From NCBI GenBank assembly GCA_964492845.1, contig CAZBMZ010000034.1, positions 1 to 64,000 of the forward strand: a DNA stretch of 64,000 nucleotides. Reading direction: 5' to 3'. A model generated the notes under the pieces. The model had not been told where the DNA came from, made no database searches, and worked only from the letters and a program-made list of their open reading frames with translations. The stretch comes from JADJPF01 sp964492845 (GTDB lineage: Bacteria > Acidobacteriota > Blastocatellia > Chloracidobacteriales > JADJPF01). Below are positions 8,777 through 16,799 of the stretch, piece after piece (position 1 is the first letter of the stretch; every line of letters starts with the position of its first letter). Both the position numbers and the translations under genes were made by a program.

Positions 8777-8792
8777 ATATGCTTAAGCATAT
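8777..8792. promoter_or_regulatory. Perfect 16-bp palindrome, candidate ArsR operator
   Basis: ATATGCTTAAGCATAT is exactly self-complementary and lies 37-52 bases upstream of the arsR ATG, where the promoter of the arsR-copA operon should be. A second short palindrome, ACATATATGT, lies at 8813-8822. ArsR/SmtB proteins bind AT-rich inverted repeats of this kind. The assignment is by position and symmetry only. Confidence 0.55.
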
Positions 8793-8992
8793 GCTTATTC
8801 TAGCTTTGACTTACATATATGTATAGCAGTATATAATAATTTCTGCCGATTAAAATTTATTTATAGTAAATGCTAGATGACACTTGCCTAAGATATGGTT
8901 ATATAATAAGCCAAACAAAACATATTGAATAGAGTTGATATTAGCGTCTGAGCTAGAGAGAAAAATCTTAAAAATGGAGAGTTTATAAATTT

Positions 8993-10471
8993 ATGACAGA
9001 CTCAGAAGGTTATGTACCATTAACAGTAGCAATTATAGGCACGGGGTTTGGTGGGTTATGTATGGCTATACAGCTTAAAAAAGCTGGTATTAACTCTTTT
9101 ATGATTTTTGAAAAAGCAGACAAAGTTGGTGGAACATGGCGAGATAATACTTATCCTGGTGCTGCTTGTGATGTTCCTTCGCATCTTTACTCTTTTTCTT
9201 TTGAGCCAAAGTATGATTGGACAAGAAAATATTCTGAGCAATCAGAAATTTTTGACTATTTACAACATTGTGTTGATAAATATAGACTTGCTCCACATAT
9301 TCGTTTTAATACAGAAATTCAAGAAATTACTTTTGATGAAAACAATGCTCTTTGGCATTTTAAGACCGCAAATGAAGAAGAATTTACAACCAAAATTTTA
9401 GTGTCAGCTTGTGGACAATTAAACCGTCCTGCTTTTCCTAAAATTGAAGGTAGAGAAAGTTTTGCTGGAATGCAATTTCACTCTGCCCGATGGAACCATG
9501 ACTATGATTTAAGAGGAAAAAAAGTTGCTGTTATTGGTACAGGAGCAAGTGCTATTCAATTTGTCCCAGAAGTAGTTAAACAAGCCGAGCATGTAATTTT
9601 ATTTCAGCGCACCCCACCTTGGGTAATGGCTAAATATGACCGAGCATATACATCATTTGAAAAAACTCTTTTTAAGGACTTTCCTTTACTCCAAACCTTA
9701 CACCGTTTACAAATTTATCTTACTCATGAAATACATTACTTTGGTTTCCAAAAAGGCAATGTTTTTAATAGCCTTATGCAATATCTTGCACATCATAACT
9801 TAGAGACAGCTATTAAAGATCCTAAATTAAGGGCTACTCTAACTCCAAATTATCCAATAGGTTGTAAACGTGTACTAATTTCTAATGATTATTTTCCTGC
9901 TCTAGCAAAAGAAAATGTTGCTGTTTTAACAGATGATGTTGTGGAAATAAAACCTGATGGTGTGTTGTCAGATAAAGGGGATTTTTATCCTGTTGATACA
10001 ATTATTTATGGAACAGGTTTTCAGAGTACAGACTTTTTAGCTCCAATGAAAATTACTGGACGTGGTGGACTAGATCTTAATCAAGTTTGGCATGATGGCG
10101 CAGAAGCTTATTTAGGGATGACGGTTTCAGGATTTCCTAATTTATTTATTATGTATGGCCCAAATACAAACCTTGGTCATAACTCAATTATTTATATGTT
10201 GGAATCTCAAACCAAATATATTATGTCTTATATGGCACTTTTACAGGAAAAAAATCTTGCTTATCTTGAACTAAAAAGAGAACGCCAAAGCAGCTATAAC
10301 AAAGAAATACAATCCCAACTTAATCAATCTATTTGGAATGCTGGTTGTACTAGTTGGTATAAAACCGCTTCAGGTAAAAATACTAACAACTGGCCGGGTC
10401 TAACATTTGTATACAATTATAAAACTAGCAAGGTAGATATTAATGATTACCATTTAGCTTTTAATAGTTAA
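8993..10471 (+). CDS. Flavin-containing monooxygenase, Baeyer-Villiger type
   Basis: A 492-residue FAD- and NADPH-dependent monooxygenase. The N-terminal FAD motif is G-T-G-F-G-G (from residue 16). The Baeyer-Villiger fingerprint F-x-G-x-x-x-H-x-x-x-W reads F-A-G-M-Q-F-H-S-A-R-W, followed directly by the NADPH-binding G-T-G-A-S-A motif. G-T-G-F lies in the C-terminal half. Such enzymes convert ketones to esters or lactones with O2. It is the first gene of an operon with a luciferase-like monooxygenase (starts 19 bases on) and an alpha/beta hydrolase, which fits oxidation of a ketone followed by ester cleavage. The substrate cannot be read from the sequence. Confidence 0.9.
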   Translation: MTDSEGYVPLTVAIIGTGFGGLCMAIQLKKAGINSFMIFEKADKVGGTWRDNTYPGAACDVPSHLYSFSFEPKYDWTRKYSEQSEIFDYLQHCVDKYRLAPHIRFNTEIQEITFDENNALWHFKTANEEEFTTKILVSACGQLNRPAFPKIEGRESFAGMQFHSARWNHDYDLRGKKVAVIGTGASAIQFVPEVVKQAEHVILFQRTPPWVMAKYDRAYTSFEKTLFKDFPLLQTLHRLQIYLTHEIHYFGFQKGNVFNSLMQYLAHHNLETAIKDPKLRATLTPNYPIGCKRVLISNDYFPALAKENVAVLTDDVVEIKPDGVLSDKGDFYPVDTIIYGTGFQSTDFLAPMKITGRGGLDLNQVWHDGAEAYLGMTVSGFPNLFIMYGPNTNLGHNSIIYMLESQTKYIMSYMALLQEKNLAYLELKRERQSSYNKEIQSQLNQSIWNAGCTSWYKTASGKNTNNWPGLTFVYNYKTSKVDINDYHLAFNS

Positions 10472-10490
10472 GGAGATTACTGTAAGCTCT

Positions 10491-11642
10491 ATGAAATTTT
10501 TTCTTTTTCATTTAATGCCTTGGCCCCATTTGCCAGCAGATTTTGAGCAGCATCACAAAACTTCTTGGATTTGGTGTTCAAATAGTTTCTATGATCCAAA
10601 AAAAGGTCATCAAGTTTATAACGACTACCTAGACCAACTAGAAGCAGCCGAAAAGTTAGGATTTGATGGAGTTTGTGTAAATGAGCATCATCAAACGGCT
10701 TACGGACATATGCCTTCACCAAATATTATTGCTGCTGCTTTAGCACGCCGGACAGAAAAAATTAAAATTGCAATAATTGGTAATGCTCTGCCGCTTTATG
10801 ACCCTCCACAACGTGTAGCAGAAGAAATAGCAATGCTAGATGTAATTACTAATGGTCGTATTATTTCTGGTCAAGTTGTAGGTGGTGGCCCAGAGTATTA
10901 TTCTTTTAGCATTAACCCAAGTTTTGCTCGTGAACGCTTCTATGAAGCACATGAACTAATAATGCGAATTTGGACAGAAGACGGGCCATTTAGTCATTAT
11001 GGTAAACACTTTAAGTTAAAATATGTAAATTCCTGGCCTAAACCGCTGCAACAACCTCATCCACCTATTTGGATACCTGGAGCAGGAAGTTTAGAAACAA
11101 TGGATTGGGTAGCCAAAAAACGTTACGCTTTTATGGGTATTCCCTATTTTCATATTGATGTATTTCGCAAAAATTTTAATTATTTTAGAGAAGCAACGGA
11201 AAAAAATGGCTATACAGCTAAACCCAGTCAATTAGGCTGGTTAGTCCCAATTTATGTTGCAGAAACTGACGATCAAGCCCGCAAAGAATTTGAACCACAT
11301 CTTTGGTATTTTATTAAAAAATTACTTAAGGGATTAACTATTATTCCTCCTGGTTATACTTCGGCTAAATCTATGGCTAAGATTTGGGGTGATGCCCAAA
11401 AGAATTTTCTAGAAAGAGTGGAGACATGGGAAGAAATTCTAGCCGGTGGTTATGCTATTGTTGGTAGTCCTGAGACAGTATGCGAAAAGTTAATCAAATA
11501 TGGAAATGATATAGGGTTTGGCAATCTGCTTAGCATTCTACAATTTGGCGATATGCCACATGAAAAAGCAATGCGTAATATGAATTTATTTGCTACAGAA
11601 GTAATGCCTAAACTTCGTCAGGCTTTTCCACAAGAAAATTAA
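10491..11642 (+). CDS. LLM-class flavin-dependent monooxygenase (luciferase-like)
   Basis: A 383-residue TIM-barrel oxidoreductase using reduced FMN or F420. Family marks are the N-terminal F-x-x-M-P-W-P start, F-D-G-V-C-V-N-E-H-H (the conserved Glu-His-His region), R-T-E-K-I-K-I, P-L-Y-D-P-P-Q-R-V-A-E-E and G-R-x-x-x-G-x-V-x-G-G. Near the C-terminus, V-G-S-P-E-T-V is the typical closing motif. The AAGGAGATT Shine-Dalgarno overlaps the stop codon of the preceding monooxygenase, showing tight coupling. With its neighbours it probably forms a degradation or modification pathway; LLM enzymes act on alkanes, sulfonates, terpenes and cofactors, and nothing here narrows this. Confidence 0.9.
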   Translation: MKFFLFHLMPWPHLPADFEQHHKTSWIWCSNSFYDPKKGHQVYNDYLDQLEAAEKLGFDGVCVNEHHQTAYGHMPSPNIIAAALARRTEKIKIAIIGNALPLYDPPQRVAEEIAMLDVITNGRIISGQVVGGGPEYYSFSINPSFARERFYEAHELIMRIWTEDGPFSHYGKHFKLKYVNSWPKPLQQPHPPIWIPGAGSLETMDWVAKKRYAFMGIPYFHIDVFRKNFNYFREATEKNGYTAKPSQLGWLVPIYVAETDDQARKEFEPHLWYFIKKLLKGLTIIPPGYTSAKSMAKIWGDAQKNFLERVETWEEILAGGYAIVGSPETVCEKLIKYGNDIGFGNLLSILQFGDMPHEKAMRNMNLFATEVMPKLRQAFPQEN

Positions 11643-11658
11643 AGAGGAGTTTTCTTTG

Positions 11659-12453
11659 ATGACAAACCCAGTTGATTTAACAATTGATTTTGTAGATGTG
11701 CGAGGTAAAAAGATCCAAGTTATTCGAGGTGGTGAAGGCGAAACTCTACTTTATTTACATAGCGCAGGGGGAGAAACTTTTCCGCTACCTTTTCATGAAG
11801 AATTAGCTAAACATTTCTCTTTAATTGCTCCAGCACATCCAGGTTTTCATGAATCTACAGGAATTGAGCAAATTAATGATATTGAAGACCTTACATTTTA
11901 TTATTTAGAATTTTTAGACGCGCTTAAATTAGACAAGGTTAATGTTGTTGGGACATCGCTTGGCGGCTGGCTAGCTATGGAACTGGCTGTTCGTTGGCCT
12001 GAACGCTTTAAGAAAATTGTGCTGGTTGATGCTGTTGGAATTTGGCTTAAAGATACTCCTATGACAGAAATGTTTGGACTAGAACCAGCAGAACTACGCG
12101 AACTTGTTTTCTTTGACCCTAATTCAGACATTGCTCATGCTTTAGTTCAGGATAGCCCGCCAGAAGATTTTTTGTTTTTAGTCCTAAGAGCTTTAGAAAC
12201 TACAGCTAGACTTGCATGGAACCCTTATTTACATAACCCTAAATTACACAATAGGTTATACCGTATCAATGTCCCAACTTTAATACTTTGGGGTGAGCAT
12301 GACAAACTCGTTCCATTGGCTTATGGTGAAGCATTTAATAAAGCAATAGCTAATTCTAAATTAGTTGTCTTTAAGGATTGTGGACATATGCCAATTTTTG
12401 AAAAAACTTCGGAATTTGTTGATGAAGTCGTCAAATTTATCAAGTCCAACTAA
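11659..12453 (+). CDS. Alpha/beta-fold hydrolase
   Basis: A 264-residue esterase-like hydrolase. The catalytic triad is visible: Ser100 in G-T-S-L-G-G, Asp215 in W-G-E-H-D-K-L-V-P and His243 in D-C-G-H-M-P. The oxyanion region is Y-L-H-S-A-G-G. The start is ATG at 11659, with AGAGGAG at 11643-11648; an in-frame TTG just before it is not needed. The gene begins 16 bases after the LLM monooxygenase. As the last gene of the operon it could cleave the ester or lactone formed by the Baeyer-Villiger enzyme, an inference from context. A strong stem-loop follows at 12517-12550. Confidence 0.9.
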   Translation: MTNPVDLTIDFVDVRGKKIQVIRGGEGETLLYLHSAGGETFPLPFHEELAKHFSLIAPAHPGFHESTGIEQINDIEDLTFYYLEFLDALKLDKVNVVGTSLGGWLAMELAVRWPERFKKIVLVDAVGIWLKDTPMTEMFGLEPAELRELVFFDPNSDIAHALVQDSPPEDFLFLVLRALETTARLAWNPYLHNPKLHNRLYRINVPTLILWGEHDKLVPLAYGEAFNKAIANSKLVVFKDCGHMPIFEKTSEFVDEVVKFIKSN

Positions 12454-12516
12454 AACTATTTTTGATTTGGGAACGTTGGTAGTTTTTCACTCAATAAATT
12501 TCCAACTTTCCCAAAC

Positions 12517-12550
12517 ATAATAGACCAGCCCTAAAGAGCTGGTCTATTAT
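12517..12550 (+). terminator. 13-bp perfect stem-loop after the monooxygenase operon
   Basis: Arms 12517-12529 and 12538-12550 are perfectly complementary (13 bp, with C-C-A-G-C at the top) around an 8-base loop. It lies 64 bases after the hydrolase stop. No T-tract follows on either strand, so it may be a non-canonical terminator or an mRNA-stabilising 3' hairpin rather than a textbook intrinsic terminator. Confidence 0.6.
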
Positions 12551-12652
12551 CAAAAGCCACTATGTGGCTATAAAGAATAGAAAAATAAATATTTGTTAAC
12601 AAAATAAATAGTTTGAAAATATCCCAAAATTTATCTCATATCACTTAGCTTT

Positions 12653-14779
12653 ATGGCTTTAGCTACCACACAAAAAAATTATACTCCTGCAATTGTAGCC
12701 GCTTGTTTACTGCTACTAACTGCATTAAGTGATTCTCACGTAGTGCCAGCCATTGCACCACAAATTGCACTTGGCCTAAATACTAGTAAAACCTTTATTG
12801 CTTTCACAATTTCAGCTTATGCTGTTGCAGCAGCTACTATTGCAATTGTTCTAGCAAAATACTCTAGCAGAATTTTAATAGACCGCTTTTTACTTGTTGC
12901 AAGTGGGATTTTTCTAACATCAAGCGTTATTACTGCACTTGCACCACACCCAACAGTATTTTTTCTTGGTCGTACAATTAATGGTTTTGCTGGTGGGCTG
13001 ATTTCAGCTTTAACAATTGCTGGTATTGCCAATGCAGCCGAATATGCCAAACGTGGCCGTCAAATGAGTGGTGTAGCCGTTTGCTACTTTCTTGCACCAG
13101 TGCTTGGCGTACCTCTAGGAACATTTCTAGCAAGTGCTTTTGGTTGGCGCACCTTATTTTTATTCTCATTTGTATCAACTTTAATTGCTGCTATTTTAGT
13201 TTATCGTTATCCCCTACCTAATAAAGACATAAATAAATCTACTGAAAACACAGAAGAAACAAAACCTACTTCGCAATCGCTTTGGAAACTGGCAATGCGT
13301 TCCCCATCAACTAGACGAGGAATTTTAGCAGCGTTTTTTGTTTCAGGTGGCTTAGTTGGTTTTGTTACTTATTTAGGTATTTGGCTATCAGACGCATTTT
13401 ATTTACAAACCAATCAAATCGGCTTAGTTTATGCGTTAGTAGGATTTACAGCCGTAGCAGGTGGAGCATTAGGAGGAATATTTTCTGACAAAATAGGTAA
13501 ACAAAAAATGATTGTTCATAGCAGTAAAGTTATGGCGTTATTTTTGTTGATACTTCCTACATTTAACTGGAGCATCACACTATTTATTTTAATGTCAATA
13601 ATTTCCATTTCAGCAGCATTAAGAATAGCTCCGCTACAAGCACTTGTCACAGAAATAGTTAGTGCCGATGAACGACCTAGCTATATAGCCCTACGTAATA
13701 CATCTTCACAAATAGGGATTGCTTTAACGGTTGTTGTTTGTGGGCAGCTTTATAATTCATTTGGGCTAGCTGGAGTCTGTTTAGTCTGTAGCGTTTTAAC
13801 AGTTGGGGCTTGGATTAGCATTCAAGGTGTAGATTTAGAAGGAAAAACAGTTTATATCAAGAAAAATGTTTGGTTAAAGCGCGTAATTGCTGCTTTTGCA
13901 ACAGTTGTGTTAGTTGTTGTTTTAGTCTTGCCTTGGATAGTAAGTTTTCTTATCAGCAAAGCCCAAAGTCGCCCAGACGAACGATTAAGAACCGACACCC
14001 CTAGCAAATATAACGCTGAATATAAAGATGTGGAATTTAAGTCTATTGATAACAACAAGTTAGTAGGCTGGTATTTACCTTCAAGCACACAAAAAATTAC
14101 TTTTGTAATGACACATGGGATGTTTCGATCTCGATATGAAATGATGGATCGGAGCATAGACCTTTGGAAGCAAGGTTATGGTGTATTGCTTTATGATTTA
14201 CGCCGTCATGGAAAAAGCAAAGCAGAGTTTTCTACTTTAGGTTTTTATGAGCGTCATGACGTAATAGCTGCGCTAAATTGCGCTATTGAGCAAGCACCTG
14301 AAAACAAAATTGTGTTGATGGGTGTTTCAATGGGAGCAGCAGCAACATTAATGGCAAGTGCAGAACTAGCAGATAGTCCACAAACAGAAAAAATTATTGC
14401 TGTTGTTGCCGAAAGTAGTTTTCTATCTTTTGAACACACGGTTTATCATCATTGTAAACTAGCTAAATTACCTGTCTTACCTTTTGCCCCTGTTTTAACA
14501 TATTTGACTGCTTGGCGAATGAATTTTAATCCAAGCAATTTCGACTTATTAACTGCCTTAAGAAAAATCCCTTATCCAATTCTTTTTATTGGAGGCACAG
14601 AAGATAGACGTATGCCAACTGAAATTGTACTAGAACCACTTTACGCGGCTGCAATTAGCACAAAAAAGAGCAAATATTTAGTTAATGGTGCAAGTCATGG
14701 TAGGGCATATGAAACTGAGCGAGCCACTTATATAAAAACTTTGACAGATTTCCTTGCAACATTAGAAGAAAACAAGTAG
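12653..14779 (+). CDS. MFS transporter fused to an alpha/beta hydrolase
   Basis: A 708-residue single reading frame. Residues about 1-400 are a 12-helix major facilitator protein with features of drug-efflux DHA-type permeases (L-G-R-T-I-N-G-F-A-G-G in the first half, G-G-I-F-S-D-K-I-G between helices). A Lys-rich loop and a thirteenth helix (about 405-430) lead to an alpha/beta hydrolase domain (about 450-705). Its oxyanion strand is M-T-H-G-M and its triad is Ser559 (G-V-S-M-G), Asp651 and His682. Because helix 13 follows an even number of helices, the hydrolase is predicted to lie on the outer (periplasmic) side, like stand-alone TM-anchored hydrolases. No frameshift or N-run occurs at the junction. 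The ATG has a weak ribosome site. It may move and hydrolyse the same class of molecule. Confidence 0.85.
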   Translation: MALATTQKNYTPAIVAACLLLLTALSDSHVVPAIAPQIALGLNTSKTFIAFTISAYAVAAATIAIVLAKYSSRILIDRFLLVASGIFLTSSVITALAPHPTVFFLGRTINGFAGGLISALTIAGIANAAEYAKRGRQMSGVAVCYFLAPVLGVPLGTFLASAFGWRTLFLFSFVSTLIAAILVYRYPLPNKDINKSTENTEETKPTSQSLWKLAMRSPSTRRGILAAFFVSGGLVGFVTYLGIWLSDAFYLQTNQIGLVYALVGFTAVAGGALGGIFSDKIGKQKMIVHSSKVMALFLLILPTFNWSITLFILMSIISISAALRIAPLQALVTEIVSADERPSYIALRNTSSQIGIALTVVVCGQLYNSFGLAGVCLVCSVLTVGAWISIQGVDLEGKTVYIKKNVWLKRVIAAFATVVLVVVLVLPWIVSFLISKAQSRPDERLRTDTPSKYNAEYKDVEFKSIDNNKLVGWYLPSSTQKITFVMTHGMFRSRYEMMDRSIDLWKQGYGVLLYDLRRHGKSKAEFSTLGFYERHDVIAALNCAIEQAPENKIVLMGVSMGAAATLMASAELADSPQTEKIIAVVAESSFLSFEHTVYHHCKLAKLPVLPFAPVLTYLTAWRMNFNPSNFDLLTALRKIPYPILFIGGTEDRRMPTEIVLEPLYAAAISTKKSKYLVNGASHGRAYETERATYIKTLTDFLATLEENK

Positions 14780-14912
14780 TTGCTTTGCTTATCTAGTCAT
14801 ACCTGTTATATTTTACTTAATAATCAATCTTTAATTTTTTTGTCTAAAATTGAACAGAAATCTAATGCCCATAGGTATATTATTTAACATAATATACAAG
14901 GGAACAAATATT

Positions 14913-15440
14913 ATGGGATTAGAAAATAGCTTCATAGATGTATTGCCAGAAGTTCTAACAACAAGGATAGATGATCTAGTTAACTGGTCACGTAAATCAA
15001 GTTTATGGCCTGCTACTTTTGGGCTAGCTTGTTGTGCAATTGAAATGATGGCTGTAACAAGTGCTAGATTTGATGTTGCTCGTTTTGGAGCAGAAGTTTT
15101 TCGTGCTAGCCCTAGGCAAGCTGACTTAATGATTGTTTCAGGTCGAGTATCCCGTAAGATGGCACCTGTGTTGCGCCGAGTCTATGATCAAATGCCAGAG
15201 CCTAAATGGGTAATTGCAATGGGTGCTTGTGCTACGGCAGGTGGGATTTTTGACAATTATGCTATTGTCCAAGGTGTTCATCAAATTGTTCCTGTAGATG
15301 TTTACATTCCTGGATGCCCTCCACGACCAGAAACCTTAATTTATGCAATTATGAAACTACAAGAAAAAATTCAAACCGAACATCTATCTATGCGTAGAGA
15401 TGGCATTTCTATAAAGGAACGCCCAGATATTTCCTCTTAA
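14913..15440 (+). CDS. nuoB: NADH-quinone oxidoreductase subunit B, lone copy
   Basis: A 175-residue protein holding the N2 [4Fe-4S] cluster of respiratory complex I. All ligand positions are present: A-C-C-A-I-E (the Cys-Cys pair), G-A-C-A-T-A-G-G, and P-G-C-P-P-R-P-E. The start is ATG at 14913, preceded by AAGGGA; the frame could be read from a TTG at 14850, but that would add 21 poor residues. No other nuo gene is nearby: upstream is the MFS fusion and downstream a 118-residue unknown. The complex I operon must be elsewhere, or this copy belongs to a split arrangement. Confidence 0.92.
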   Translation: MGLENSFIDVLPEVLTTRIDDLVNWSRKSSLWPATFGLACCAIEMMAVTSARFDVARFGAEVFRASPRQADLMIVSGRVSRKMAPVLRRVYDQMPEPKWVIAMGACATAGGIFDNYAIVQGVHQIVPVDVYIPGCPPRPETLIYAIMKLQEKIQTEHLSMRRDGISIKERPDISS

Positions 15441-15473
15441 CTTTCCTAAACTTCTATAACTTAAGGAAATCAT

Positions 15474-15830
15474 ATGTATGAAGATTTTGAAACAAACCGA
15501 TTTGAACCTGTAAAATTTGACAAAGTACAGATAGACAACTATAAATTTGGTCATAACCAAACGGGCAAGCTTGATGTATGGATTGATAGTAGTGATAAAG
15601 GTAAAAGGTTTTTGCGACAAATTACGGACAATAAAACTGTAAGTGCAATTGCTACAGGAGTTTATACAAAAAACTGCTATATTTTGTGTGAAAAAACAAC
15701 AAAACAATTTTACTTTCTTGACATTAATGACTCTGGTATTTGGCTATTTAACTCTTCATTTTCTGGTGCAGAAAATTTTGAAGTGAGTGAGTCTACAAAA
15801 ATTCAAAAATGGCTAGATGCTATGCTTTAA
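15474..15830 (+). CDS. Hypothetical protein
   Basis: A 118-residue protein with a good TAAGGAAAT Shine-Dalgarno before the ATG, 33 bases after nuoB and on the same strand, so probably in the same transcript. It has no signal peptide or membrane helix. The sequence alternates charged and aromatic residues with beta-strand pattern (K-L-D-V-W-I-D ... K-Q-F-Y-F-L-D-I-N-D-S-G-I-W-L-F). Two Cys lie in a N-C-Y-I-L-C-E segment. No family was recognised. A complex I accessory role is conceivable only from position. Confidence 0.6.
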   Translation: MYEDFETNRFEPVKFDKVQIDNYKFGHNQTGKLDVWIDSSDKGKRFLRQITDNKTVSAIATGVYTKNCYILCEKTTKQFYFLDINDSGIWLFNSSFSGAENFEVSESTKIQKWLDAML

Positions 15831-15869
15831 GCAAAGTATTTAGCAAATCTTAGAAACATACTATTAACC

Positions 15870-16289
15870 TTAAGTTAATTTTAGCAAGTAGTCCATAAAG
15901 GTTTTATTACAGTCAACAGCTTGCATTTTGTAAAGCAATTTATCTTGGGCAATTAAATCCTTCTCCTGTAAATTATTGCTACGTCTTCTTTCTAAGTAAA
16001 AACGATAGACTTGTAATGCTACTTTTGTACCTAACTTACCTTCAATAAGCTCTAAAGTAATTTTATCTAAATTATTAAAAGATAAACAAGTTTCAACAAT
16101 TTCCCATGCCATTGTTTCTTTAAATAAGCGACTTCCTACAAAAGTGTTTTGTATCTTTTCACCCTCAGTCGTTAAACCAAGAGAAGTTGCTATTTGGATT
16201 GCCTCTATTAAAGATATATCTGGATTGCAAAAATTAATTAGTTTTTCGTTTCTCTCATTTTGATTAATCATAATATTCTTTCTAGACAT
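15870..16289 (-). CDS. Hypothetical protein, helical
   Basis: A 139-residue, mostly alpha-helical soluble protein (repeated L-x-x-A/I-x-x-L patterns, E-R-R-R-S-N linker at about 105). An N-terminal variable stretch, M-S-R-K-N-I-M-I-N, contains a second possible start. No signal peptide and no recognised domain. It converges with the 118-residue gene, whose stop is 39 bases away, and faces away from the next plus-strand gene across an A/T-rich promoter region. Confidence that it is a real gene rests on length, host-like codon use and lack of a better overlapping frame. Confidence 0.55.
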   Translation of the reverse strand: MSRKNIMINQNERNEKLINFCNPDISLIEAIQIATSLGLTTEGEKIQNTFVGSRLFKETMAWEIVETCLSFNNLDKITLELIEGKLGTKVALQVYRFYLERRRSNNLQEKDLIAQDKLLYKMQAVDCNKTFMDYLLKLT

Positions 16290-16373
16290 AGCTTCTAATT
16301 TTGATTAGGTATAATGTTGTAATTTATTTAGTTTAAAATCTACAGTATCTTCATTTTATAACAACTTAAAAAA

Positions 16374-16413
16374 AATTTTTGTCCAATACTGAACAAAAAC
16401 TTTTTTTAAAGAA
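16374..16413. other. A/T-rich hairpin in the divergent 16290-16478 interval
   Basis: An A-tract, T-T-T-T-T-G-T, a short loop, then A-C-A-A-A-A-A and a T-tract can fold into an almost continuous A/T stem. It sits between two divergently transcribed unknown genes and resembles a weak terminator or attenuator on the plus strand, upstream of the 95-residue gene. The stability of such an A/T-only stem is low, so this is tentative. Confidence 0.3.
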
Positions 16414-16478
16414 AGATATAATTTAACAAATCTTAATTTTTTAGTATGTCTTTATGCTTAAGTATTAAGGAGGAAGCA

Positions 16479-16766
16479 ATGAGTATCTGGTTAGAAGAAA
16501 AAATTAAAACTGCACTGCTTAATGTGCGTTGGGAACAAATTGGAGAAGGGATTAGCCAAAAATATTTTACAAAAGCCCAGCCTAATTTTGTCAAACTTAA
16601 CAATATAACAGTTGCTTGGTTAGCTAATTTTATTACAAATCATGTTAGTAGTAATGCTTACGACAATCAAGATGACGATGGAACAAAAGAGTTTGATAAA
16701 TATAGTTTAGAAGTAATAGCTAGTTATCTTGAAGATCATGGTTATACTGTATCTTTTCCTGACTAA
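16479..16766 (+). CDS. Small hypothetical protein
   Basis: A 95-residue protein. ATG at 16479 is chosen over the longer ORF start at 16446 because a perfect AAGGAGG Shine-Dalgarno sits about 7 bases before it. The sequence is soluble, acidic at the C-terminus and helical, with two Trp near the N-terminus and the centre (S-I-W-L-E-E-K ... V-A-W-L-A-N-F) and a D-D-D-G segment. No family was recognised. It converges with the B12 radical SAM gene (33 bases between stops). The strong ribosome site suggests high translation. Confidence 0.6.
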   Translation: MSIWLEEKIKTALLNVRWEQIGEGISQKYFTKAQPNFVKLNNITVAWLANFITNHVSSNAYDNQDDDGTKEFDKYSLEVIASYLEDHGYTVSFPD

Positions 16767-16799
16767 TTTATATCAAACTAAATTTAGTAAATACCACTA

